From the NCBI GenBank assembly GCA_027946365.1, contig JAPEUQ010000011.1:1054001-1118000 (forward strand): a stretch of 64,000 nucleotides of DNA. The letters run 5' to 3'. Source of the stretch: Kalmusia sp. IMI 367209 (taxonomy: Eukaryota > Ascomycota > Dothideomycetes > Pleosporales > Didymosphaeriaceae). The translations under genes and the position numbers were made by a program. Under the pieces are notes generated by a model. That model was not told where the DNA came from. It saw only the letters and a list, made by a program, of their open reading frames with translations, and ran no database searches. Positions 11,035 to 20,178 of the stretch are shown here, piece by piece; positions within the stretch are counted from its first letter, which is position 1, and the number at the start of each line of letters is the position of its first letter.

Positions 11035-11954
11035 TTTACGGGTCAAGTGTACGGTAATTGTACACTACTGGGATGGAAAACCTGGGGCCTCATCGTGCAC
11101 TATGTCATCCCAGGGTACACAACACGCACTGGGACCATCTCCACATTTTTACCCTGTAGCTTTTTGTGAAATCGATTCAATGACCGTTTGAACCGAAACA
11201 TTCTACGGCATCATACCACTTCTAGCGCTACTAGGTGCTTAGAGTATGTTCGGGCACATACCACGGACATCACGTCAAGATCAATTGATAGTGGCAGTTC
11301 ATGCTGCTCAATGGCTAAAAGACGATAACTGAGCACATAGGGATTGGAAGTCCAAACAAGCAATCAGCCGCCACCGTGTAGCGTGGGGGTGATCATGCTC
11401 TGCTCACGCTGAAATGAAGTCCGCTACCTCGATGATGCTAGCGAACACGCCATGTCCCCGTTCTCGCGTACTGAGTATTCTACCGACCGTGAACAGCTGC
11501 CTCCCCATCGTAGCTTTTGCTCCTTCCGGAACCCTCCAGTCCGTCACGTTAGCCTCCTTTCCATCGAGGCCCACCTTTTGTCGACTTGTCCGTGGTACCG
11601 CAAGGACACAGATAGGAGACGAACAGAGGTTGCATCACGCCAGCAAGATATTCGGGTCCGGGGCCCAGTCCTGAGGACACGAGAAGAAGAAGGGGGGGTA
11701 GGAGTTCCGCTAAGCAATGCGGCAGGATCAACGTTCCACAGTGGGTCACACCACATGAAGCGAAGGAAGAGAGCCAGCGTGGTACGGAACAGGGGGGTCA
11801 GATTGAGTCTACGGTACTACGACAATCTACTACTCTATAGTACAACTTTCCACGATTCCCACACACACACCATGAGGACTACAAATTAGGAGAGTATGTA
11901 CACGAAGTTGATGAGGAACAAGAAAATAGTCTATGCGTCTTGGGATATCTAAAT
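11035..11954. other. Convergent intergenic region between AKR and FAD oxidase genes
   Basis: 920 bp with no supported gene. It should contain the 3' ends of both genes. A purine-rich GAAGAAGAAGGGGGGG tract lies near 11683-11698. Confidence 0.5.
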
Positions 11955-13613
11955 CTAGCATCCCCACGAGGCCTTGGCTTTCGGGGGCACAGCCGAGGGG
12001 CTGTAGAAGAGGAAGTTGGGGTCGTACTTCTGGCGGGCCTTGACGAGCTTGCACACGTTGGGGCCATAGTTGGCCGTGATGATGTCGCCGGTGATGGCCT
12101 TGTCGATGTATCCGGCGTAGGTGTAGGGACTATGTGATCTTTCGTTAGTTTTGTTCGGCGCTGAGCAAAAGGGAAGGGTTACTTACCCGACGCGAGGACG
12201 GAATTGAGCCTCAAACAGCTCCGAGAGCGCCTTGGATTTCGCCTTGTAGGGCTCGACGTTCTCGACTTGCATACGCCAGAGCGTCTTGGCATTGGTCGAC
12301 CACGGGAACGCGGAGTTGGAGGCCGGAGTGGAGACGTTGAAGGTGGTTACTTCGATCCAGAAGCCCATTTCTGTGGGAAGGTTCTTGGTGTTGTCAACCA
12401 GCCATTGGAGGTCGGCATCCTTGAGGAGCTTGTCCTTGGTCTCGACGAAAGTCTTGGTGTAGATGTTACCACGCTGCCAGAGAGCGGCACGAGCAATGTC
12501 AGTACGAGCAGGCGTGGCGCTGATAGCCTTCACGCCGGGCTGGTTAGGAAGGAGAGTAAGGGCATCGGGTGCAACGTTGTATTGTCCATAGAAAGCAGCG
12601 GAAGCGGTGGCATCGTCGGTGCACTCGTCCTGGGTGTAGGTCCAGAAGTTACGAGAGTTGGCAGTGCTGCAGTTACCAGTGACCTTGATCTGGGCGTTGG
12701 GGACAGACGAGAGACCAGAGGTCGCGAGGATGGCCTCAAGCTCAGCCTTGGACTTGCCCAGGTACCAGCCGAGGATCTGGGTGCGGTCCGAGTAGAAGTT
12801 GAACTGCGACTCGAAGAGGGGGTCTTGCTTGGGAGCCCAGTCGTTGTATTTCTTGAGGGCTTCGAAGCGGGTAGAGGCATTGTTGAAGTTGGCGACGAAC
12901 ATGGCAGAGCGCGGGAGAACAGCAGTCTCAAGGACAGCCTCAACGACGATACCGTAGGTACCACCGCCACGGGCAGCCCACCAGAGGTCACTGTTGGAGG
13001 TCGGGGAGATGGTGATGAGTTCGCCAGCAGCAGTGACGACCTTGGCAGACTTCAAGTGGTCGACGGCGAAACCGTGAGTACGCATCTGCATGTTGTAGCC
13101 TCCGACACCGAGGTATCCACCGATACCGACGGAAGCGCAAATACCAGCAGTGAAGGTGACGCCATAGCCCTCGAGGATGGAGTAGAGGGCACCAAGGCGG
13201 GAACCACCACCAACAGTAGCAGTCTTCAAGTCCTTAGCAGGGAGAACATAGGAAAGATTCTCAATGTCGATGACGAGAGAGCCGTTCAAGGAAGACCAGT
13301 TTTCAAAGTGATGTTGTCCCGTGCGGGGAGAAACCTTGAAACCATACTTGACAGCACACTTGACGAGGGGACCGACTTGGCTGGCCTCCTTGGGGTAGGT
13401 GACTAGGGCAGGGAATTGGTCCTCATTGAGCAGAATGACACCAGAGCGAGCAGTGGTGTAGGTCGGGTCCGAAGGAGCAACGATCTGGGAGGCAGGCAGG
13501 ATCTTCTGGGCACAAGCGAGAAGGTCTGCAGCAGAGTCCCGGTGGTGCTTGGGAGCCGCAACGACCGAAGTCGTAAGGAAAGGGAGGACTGAGAGAAGCG
13601 ACTTTGCGTACAT
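11955..13613 (-). CDS. Secreted FAD-linked oxidase, berberine bridge enzyme (BBE) type
   Basis: Flavin oxidase of 533 aa with FAD_binding_4 and C-terminal BBE domains, likely secreted or in the secretory route. Exons 13613..12187 and 12129..11955, joined across a 57 bp intron (GTAAGT; CACATAG). The splice restores RPRVGPYTYAGYID and the C-terminal motif KYDPNFLFYSPSAVPP of the BBE domain. A signal peptide is visible (MYAKSLLSVLPFLTTSVVAA). RTGQHHFENWSS contains His101/102 for 8-alpha histidyl flavin, and AGICASVGIGG contains Cys159 for the 6-S-cysteinyl bond, so bicovalent FAD is expected. The ATG at 13613 is chosen because the nine-codon extension starts with GTG. Enzymes of this family catalyse oxidative ring closure, coupling or dehydrogenation in fungal pathways. 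It lies next to the melanin-like reductase/dehydratase pair. Confidence 0.9.
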
Positions 13614-14473
13614 GTTGAACGACCGCTTTGGTGATCCCACTCTGTGCTGAAGACACCAGAGGCAGTGAGTGACGAAGAAACAAACGAAACGCGAAATGCT
13701 CGAAACAAATATACTTCAATACTGCAGCCCTACTAGCCTTGCTCAGGCCATCATTTACTCTCGCATGGACGCAAATCTCCTTCGCCTAGTCATGGCACGC
13801 CGATACCAACCCGACCGAGGATTGGCAGGATGCTCCAGCCCCCACCGTGATTGGACCAGAATCTTACCCCGAGCTGAACGCGTCAGATTTCCCGAAGGCC
13901 TTACTGTCCTTCGTATGCTAGATCACTCCATGAAGATTTGGCTAGTCATAAAAGTTGTCAGTAGTTCTTGGTCTGGTCAGCTAGCTGCTTACTGCTTCGG
14001 TTCCTGCGCCGTTCCTGCGTGCGTAACGTACCCAGATATATCTCCCACGTGCTGTATATTACACAGCTCCGCATCATGTAACCAGTGACCACTGTTCTGG
14101 AACCACCATGCTCTGGCTTGGGTCCCATAGCCTCATGCAGGTAACTGACACACGTGAATGTCAGGCTACAAAGAGCACTTTCCCGAGCTGGCAGTCATCT
14201 TGGCGGACTTCGCACGTGGCGTACCGAGCCCTTCATGCCGACCTTCCGGAACTGTCAATATCGACGTCCCAAGATTCGGTTTGACAGCCTCGTAAGTCCC
14301 ATGTACCCGGAATTTGAGGAGAATTTTTTATTAATTTCGTAATGCGGGGAGAATAAGCTATGAATAGATCGAAATCTCACGATTCATTCAGCTGAGTGGT
14401 CAGAAAGGCATAATTTTAGGGCCACGTGAATTTATTTTGCATTTTGCTTTTTGCTACGGTCATATTTGCGGCA
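13614..14473. promoter_or_regulatory. Upstream region of the FAD oxidase with four CACGTG boxes
   Basis: No gene supported. Palindromic E-boxes (CACGTG) are at 14046, 14151, 14213 and 14423, four within 383 bp. The first three are 0.4-0.6 kb upstream of the oxidase start. They are candidate bHLH binding sites; function not shown. Confidence 0.45.
14046..14428. promoter_or_regulatory. Cluster of four CACGTG E-boxes
   Basis: CACGTG hexamers at 14046, 14151, 14213 and 14423. The hexamer is palindromic, so orientation is not informative. Density is well above random expectation. Candidate bHLH sites upstream of the FAD oxidase gene. Confidence 0.45.
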
Positions 14474-15180
14474 TTAAGGTGCAATCTCAATCGTGTTTCC
14501 GTCTTTGTCGAACTTCCCTGCGGAACCGACGAACACCCTCTCAAATTCATGCTCATTGAAATCGACCTTGGTCTGAATTCCAGCCCATTTCCACTCCCCG
14601 TCAACCTTCTTGTAGAAGGTAGTGACTAGGCCGTGGCCGTGACCTTTGGCAGCAATGTCTCCTCGCCCCTCTTCCCACCTTTGATGGGCAGCTCGAGACT
14701 GGTGCTGGCTCTTAATCTCCGTATCCGAGAGCTTCTCCCATTTTGACAAACCAAGCAAGTGCTGGGATTCGATGTTCTTGTCGCCCAAAAAGAGTGGGTT
14801 CTGCATCATCTTTACGAATTCTGCAGCCGGCATAGCGTCCGCCTGAGCGTTGTTGACGCCACCGTAGTTGACCTAGATATAATGGCTCGCACACTCAATG
14901 CATCGCATTGATGGGCGTACGACTTACAGTAACGGTAGGTGCGAGCATTCGTCCTAGTCGCTCCCAGTCCTATCCAGCGCCATTAGTGCTTCACTTTTTT
15001 TTTTCCTATTCGGAAGTTTGTTGTGGTGCTACCTTCTCATCATAGCTCCTGGCCCACTCGAAAGCGAGCTCACTGCAGTCTTGCCATTCTGCGACCGAAT
15101 TAGGCTTACAAGATTTTACGAGAGCCGCGGATCCTGTACCCACCCTCGAAAGTTGGCTTGTTGGCCCTGGTAGCAGTCAT
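14474..15180 (-). CDS. Scytalone dehydratase-like protein (SnoaL/NTF2-like fold) with changed active site
   Basis: Four-exon gene encoding 177 aa, the size of scytalone dehydratase. Exons 15180..15144, 15088..15033, 14969..14928 and 14872..14474; introns 55-63 bp. Splicing gives MTATRANKPTFEEWQDCSEL, then SYDEKDWERLGRMLAP, TVTVNYGG and AMPAAEFVKMM, all in scytalone dehydratase register. Compared with the Magnaporthe enzyme (active site Tyr30, Tyr50, His85, His110, Ser129, Asn131), Tyr28, Tyr48, His83 and His108 are kept with identical spacing, but GHAHSAN reads GHGHGLV, so Ser becomes Gly126 and Asn becomes Val128. It may still dehydrate a hydroxynaphthalene-like or anthrone-like substrate, but probably not scytalone itself. 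It is divergent from a trihydroxynaphthalene reductase-like gene across 369 bp. A dedicated melanin gene elsewhere in the genome is likely. Confidence 0.82.
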
Positions 15181-15549
15181 GATGGATTTGGTGTGAAAGA
15201 TTGAACCGAAATACGATAAGAGAAGAAAGCCAGCTACGAGGACGAAAATTACTCTCGCAATACCTGCTGCGGGTCTTGTAAGCGGCGGTTGTATGATATC
15301 CCGATTGTGTAATGCATTGCGGGCACTTTCGTTGTTGGCAACACGATCTACAGGTCAGCCGGTCATCTACGTCGAGCCGGTATGTCGACAATCTAAACCG
15401 TTGTGCAGACCCGAAAGGCCCGAACTTGAAGGCGATAGCCCCCAGACAATACTTAAGGTCATCAAGCGTATCCGGATTGTCCGTATTCTCAAACAAGCAA
15501 CACATCCACCGCCGATACTTACGACCCACAAACCTCTGGAACTGGAACC
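15181..15549. promoter_or_regulatory. Shared divergent promoter of dehydratase-like and reductase-like genes
   Basis: 369 bp between two outward-facing start codons. Contains an inverted CGG...CCG pair (within CCGGTCATCTAC and GTCGAGCCGG, about 15358-15379), a form bound by some Zn2Cys6 regulators. Co-regulation of the pair is inferred. Confidence 0.5.
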
Positions 15550-16397
15550 ATGGCGTCACCGCCAAAGACGCTCGAAGGAAAGGTGGCACTCGTGACCGGA
15601 TCCGGTCGCGGTATCGGTGCCGGCGTTGCTCGTGAACTAGGCGCACGCGGAGCATCGGTCGTGGTCAACTATCGCGGCAGCGCGGAGGCTGCAGAGGCTC
15701 TGGCGAAGGACATCGAAGCTGCAGGCAGCAAGTCCATCGCGCTCCAGGGTGACATCGCCAAAGTCGAGGACATCAAAGCGCTATTCGAGAAGACGAAAGC
15801 TCACTTTGGCAAGATCGACATTGTCGTATCCAACTCTGGTATTGAGCACTTCGGGAAACTAGACGAAGTGACGCCCGAGGAATTCGACAAGGTGTTCGCT
15901 GTGAACACTCGCGGGCAGTTCTTCGTCGCCCAACAGGCGTACAAGCACCTCGAGGACAATGGCCGACTGGTCCTCATGTCGTCGATCTCGGCACACAACT
16001 CAATCAAGGAGCACGCTCTCTATGCCGGCAGCAAGAACGCCGTCGAGGCTTTCGCCAAAAACTTCGCAAAGGACTTTGGTCCAAGGCGCATCACGGTCAA
16101 CACAATCGCACCTGGAGGTGTGAAGACCGACATGGCTAACGATGTTGGGTGGAAGTATCTGCCCAACGCCGACGAGACATGGACATGGGAACAGGTCGAG
16201 GCAGTCGTCTCCAAATGGACACCGCTCGGCCGGATAGGTCTGCCAGAAGATATTGCCCGTGTGGTGGCCTTCCTCGTCGGCCCTGACGGCTACTGGATCA
16301 ACGGTAAGTACCATCGGCTTTGTTTGATCGTGGACGCGTTGACTGACGAGCTCTCACAGGTCAGAACATTACCATCTCTGGCGGTGCTGGCGGTTAA
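15550..16397 (+). CDS. Trihydroxynaphthalene reductase-like SDR
   Basis: Classical short-chain dehydrogenase of 263 aa related to tri/tetrahydroxynaphthalene reductases and the AflM/versicolorin reductase group, which use NADPH to reduce phenolic naphthalene or anthraquinone rings. Exons 15550..16303 and 16360..16397; the short last exon supplies GQNITISGGAGG after YWIN. TGSGRGIG (residues 16-23) binds the cofactor; NYRGS after the second strand fits NADPH use; Ser144/145, Tyr158 and Lys162 (SSISAHN..ALYAGSK) are the catalytic residues. The start has a good context (CCATGGCG). Divergent from the scytalone dehydratase-like gene, so reduction followed by dehydration, as in melanin biosynthesis, is a natural reading. 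The usual C-terminal tail is shorter and ends in Gly-Gly. True substrate unknown. Confidence 0.9.
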
Positions 16398-16934
16398 GCG
16401 TCGTGTTGGAGTGTGGGTCTTCATAGAGTGGATTACGGGTCTCGGGTTACAGGCGGTCGTGTTGGAGTGTGTTTAGGGTTAGGCCGAGAATTTGTCGGAG
16501 GTCGGTGTTCGTAGCCATTACATAAGTCCCCGAGCTTCGGTGCTCGGTCTTCACGATGCCGAGCTATTCTCTACAACGCTTAGCAATTGACACCTCGCTT
16601 AAGCGCCGTTGCGGCACGCATAGTCGATCTTGACAGGGGTTGTATTGGGCCTACTGCTACAATCAATCAGTGAATGGAACAACGGGCTTCGGGCCTTCGT
16701 GATTGCTAACAACACCATGCTTACAGACGACCGGCTTGCGTGCTCAAGGAGAAGCGGGCCCGTCCAACGGCCGCGATACTTTGTTCTGCAAGTGGAGTGC
16801 GTTGTTGCGAGACTGACTTTTTGTATGGAACCAGCTTCATGAATATAAACACCACCCAGCGTCTGTCCTCAGTGCTCAGTCACTTACGAACTACAATACC
16901 AAGAACAACCATCAGACCAATTCATACCGTCAAT
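16398..16934. promoter_or_regulatory. Upstream region of the MDR gene
   Basis: No separate gene. The last about 100 bp (from ATG 16839) are open in frame with the downstream MDR protein and could encode a presequence-like leader. Confidence 0.45.
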
Positions 16935-18032
16935 ATGGCTAACCAAGCTTCTTGGATCCCCGCCCCCACCAAGCAGGTGTCTGTTGGCCCTGCTGAGACC
17001 TACACCCCTGGCCCAAATGAGCTGCTTGTGAAGATCAACAGCGTTGCCTTCACTCCCATTGAGGCAAAGATCCAGAAGTGAGCAAACCTAACATACCACG
17101 ATAGGTTTCAATATTAACAAATATCCAGATTCGGCACTCACCCCATCCCTTACCCCAACATTTTGGGTACCTCATTCTCTGGTACCGTTGAATCTGTCGG
17201 CGAGGGTGTCACTGGCTTCCAGAAGGGTGACCACGTCGCCTCCATCCGCTCTGGAAAGACCCTTGCGGACCCGCGCTTCGGTGGTTACCAGAAGATTGCC
17301 CTTGCTCCCATCAACTCTACCTCCAAGATCCCCAATTCGGTCCCCTTCCACAGCTCTTCCGCCACCATCATCAACCTTGCCGCCATCACTTCCGCCCTCA
17401 GCATTCACCTCGGCCTCGAACGCCCGCCTCTATCTGGCACCGCCTCCCCCAAGGGCAAGAAGGTCTTGATCTACGGCGGTTCCAGCTCTTGCGGTGGTCT
17501 CGCCGTCAAGTACGCCGCCACTGCTGGCTACGAAGTCATCACTACTTCCTCCAGCCGCAACAAGGACTTCGTTCAGTCCCTTGGCCCGGCCACCATCATC
17601 GACCACGAGCAGTCGCCCGCTGATGTCGTTGCCGACCTGAAGAAGTACGGCCCGTACGATGCCGTCCTCGACACCATCGGCCTTCCGGGCCCTACCGCCA
17701 TTCTCGTTGAGTACTTCGAATCTCTCGGTGGCGGTGCTTACAACACCATGATTCCCCCGATCCCTGGTACCCGCGCCATCCCCGACAATGTCAAGAGGAT
17801 ATTCGCCCCCTACAGCTTCGCTTTCGATGAGCCTCAGCACAAGCCCCTTGCCCGGTGGTTGTACGAGGAGTACCTTCCCCAGGGTCTTGAGAGCGGTTTG
17901 ATTGTCCCCACCAGGCAGCACATCGTTTCTGGTGGATTGGAGAAGGCTCAGGAGGTGCTTGACTTGATGAACAATGGTGGTATCAGCGGTAAGAAGCTGG
18001 TTTTGGACCCCTGGGAGGCTACCGCCCCGTAA
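16935..18032 (+). CDS. MDR-superfamily enoyl reductase/quinone oxidoreductase-like protein
   Basis: Zinc-free medium-chain dehydrogenase of 348 aa, similar to fungal trans-enoyl reductase and CipB-like proteins. Exons 16935..17077 and 17129..18032 (51 bp intron, GTGAGC; ATCCAG). The N-terminal GroES-like part reads GPNELLVKINSVAFTPIEAKIQ, joined to KFGTHPIPYPNILGTSFSGTV. The nucleotide fold is KKVLIYGGSSSCGGLAVKYA, a variant of the GxGxxG loop. Members act alone or in trans with a polyketide synthase as enoyl reductases. The ATG at 16935 has a fair context; an in-frame ATG at 16839 would add a 32-residue basic leader (RTTIPRTTIRPIHTVN) that resembles a mitochondrial targeting peptide. Last recognisable enzyme of the tailoring group. 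Confidence 0.88.
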
Positions 18033-18517
18033 GGGTTAAAAAAGCGACTTTGGTTTCACGGCGGATAATCGCTGTACGTGTATCATGAACTTAAGACTAT
18101 AGAAAACAATGATCATATCTTCCTCTCACATCTTATCTTTGCTTCTTTCACGTCAACGATATTCACCGAGACCGCATAAATACGTTCGATGTTGTACCTC
18201 ATCAACTATGCTCTTACTCCCTCTTCTTCTGACTTCTGCTCTGTTTGCGCTCCTCGCTATGTCCTAAGCACAGTTACACCTATGCAACACTCATCCTGAG
18301 ATAAATTGGCTCCTACATCATCGGTGGGGATGTTTTCTAGTGTCGTATCCTTAATTCCATATGATCAACAAACAAATCCAGAATCCATCATTGTGCCTTT
18401 CATTTCGCCGTTCGTATTACACCTACGGAGGCATAACCCAGCAGAAAGCCAGGTCACCATAGATACCACTGCCTGCGAATCTGGGTTCTCATCTCCGATT
18501 ACTTTGAGATCCAAACT
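18033..18517. other. Intergenic region, convergent
   Basis: Nothing recognisable beyond the 3' ends of the neighbouring genes. Confidence 0.4.
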
Positions 18518-18979
18518 TCATACACATATTCCAACGCTGACTCGGCTTGTCTTCGAAAAGCCGAGGTCTCCTACCCTACTAGAAGCCTGCCTATCGCTCT
18601 GCACATTGTTATCAGGTTCAATTCTCAAGCTAGATTCCATCTCGACTGCACATATACCGCCATTCATCTCTGCTATGCCTTGCTCATCGCAAATTTCCTT
18701 GACTTCGCGGCCATCCATTTCCGCTACGTCGGATGATTCAAGTTCGTATGGGCCCTCGCACTCTTTTTCTGTGCCGTCCAGTTCTGCTTTGCCTTCGGCT
18801 TCGATGTCTCGGAGCGAGTTTGGCTCGTTCTCTAAGCGTCGCTTTCGAGCTTTTTTGCTGAGCTTGCGGAGAGCGAAGGTTATCGCGATGATGGGAAACA
18901 TCGCGACCATAATGCAGATGACGGTAATGTTAACATTTAGGTGGAAGGATTTGTCGCTGGTTGTGTCCTTGGTCTGCAT
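18518..18979 (-). CDS. Small single-pass membrane protein, hypothetical
   Basis: A single-exon frame of 153 aa from the ATG at 18979 (the longer open frame upstream starts with GTG). I do not recognise a family. The sequence shows one strong transmembrane segment (NITVICIMVAMFPIIAITFA, about residues 16-35), directly followed by a basic stretch (LRKLSKKARKRRLENE) that would be cytosolic, and a Glu/Asp-rich tail with several Cys. That layout fits a small type I/III membrane protein or the last exon of a larger one. It could also be a fragment. Codon use looks ordinary. Neighbours give no clue to function. Confidence 0.4.
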   Translation of the reverse strand: MQTKDTTSDKSFHLNVNITVICIMVAMFPIIAITFALRKLSKKARKRRLENEPNSLRDIEAEGKAELDGTEKECEGPYELESSDVAEMDGREVKEICDEQGIAEMNGGICAVEMESSLRIEPDNNVQSDRQASSRVGDLGFSKTSRVSVGICV

Positions 18980-19627
18980 ATGAGCGTTGATCAAGCGATT
19001 GAGACTTGATAGAATCCGATAAATCGTTAGAGAAAGACGGCGCTTGCAAGAAGGTCGGGGGAATAGGTTGTGGACAGCTGACCACCGAGCACGAGCTGCT
19101 TTTGTTTGGAAACTGAGAGCGTTCACGATAGATCACATCCGGGTCCGTCTGGATGGTACTCGGGAATATTCGTTCTCATACCCATTGCCTTGTATGCGAG
19201 TGAAGGTGGCTGGGTCCAATGACTGCCAATCGCCCCCATGAGGCTCATATCAACATGTTCCCGTTGTGGTAATTATCCACGCTTCGATATTAAAGACGAG
19301 GCAAACTCACTCTGTCTATAATCTACTACGGACCCACCGGTAGGGCCTAACCCAACACGCGGAACGATCCTTCGACTGTTTAGTTAGTAAGGTGTTGCCT
19401 GTACTGTGTACAGCTTTGCCGCGAAGCCTGCGCCACTTTGCAATACACCCAGCTCTAAATAAAGGACATTGCGGGGAAACCCTCAGTGTGATCAATTCCG
19501 AATGAGGTTGCATCGCTTGGCCAAATAGTTTTGTTTTGTAGTTTGAAGATACTTTGGTCGTAATGTCTTGACCTCGCTATCCAAGCTCTCAAAACGAAGC
19601 GCTACATTACATCTTCTATCCGCTCAA
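18980..19627. other. Intergenic region
   Basis: No gene supported. It lies between a minus-strand small membrane protein start and the 3' end of the secreted cysteine-rich gene. Confidence 0.4.
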
Positions 19628-20178
19628 TCAAGCAGTAGTTCTGATCTCAACATACAAGTTTCCGTTCCCCCAAGCGTGGTTCCAACCCCTCACCCAGCCA
19701 TCCTTCCGCGCACAACGGTCCATGATCAATCCGGCTGATCTCGCAACATCTTTGCTACACCACCTATAAGTCATGTCCGCTTTTTGGATTTAAACCTTTT
19801 GAAACTTACCATGGTGACCGTGCAATGAATGACGGATCCTTATTGCTACTCTGCCCAATTATCTCGCAACTTTCGTGTTTACAGAACACGGACATCACTC
19901 CGTAACGTGCTGAGCACGGTAGGTCTCCTTTGGCCGCAAGTTCGTTGATGCATACCACAGCATCTGCGCTCTGGTGCATGATATAGTCAGTGCATGATAC
20001 TGGTGACGCGAAGCAAATGGGGGTTACGCACTCGGCATTGGAAATCGGGGTAATCGTCGCGACATTGATTATCACGAGGTTGGAGGACGTGATAGAGATC
20101 TATTGGAGAGGTCGGCGCGGCGCTCGTAAAAATAGGGAGAGTAGCAAGAAGGAGGTGATAGATGTTCATGGCGATCAT
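19628..20178 (-). CDS. Small secreted cysteine-rich protein, effector-like
   Basis: Three-exon gene of 147 aa rebuilt by splicing: 20178..20032, 19970..19810 and 19763..19628 (introns GTGCGT...CACCAG, 61 bp, and GTAAGT...TTATAG, 46 bp). A signal peptide is visible (MNIYHLLLATLPIFTSAAP); ATG 20169 inside it is an alternative start. The mature part has eight Cys, all after the signal: QCRDDYPDFQC, VVC, LPC, VFC, ESC in exons 1-2 and WWC, DRC in exon 3, giving four possible disulfides. Exon 3 encodes a compact block CSKDVARSAGLIMDRC and WNHAWGNGNLYVEIR that looks like a conserved domain end. The layout (I/LxxLAxxG...C...FC...I.G, then the AGxIMDxC block) recalls a fungal small secreted protein group, but I cannot name the family securely. 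It sits in a gene-poor 9 kb. Confidence 0.72.
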
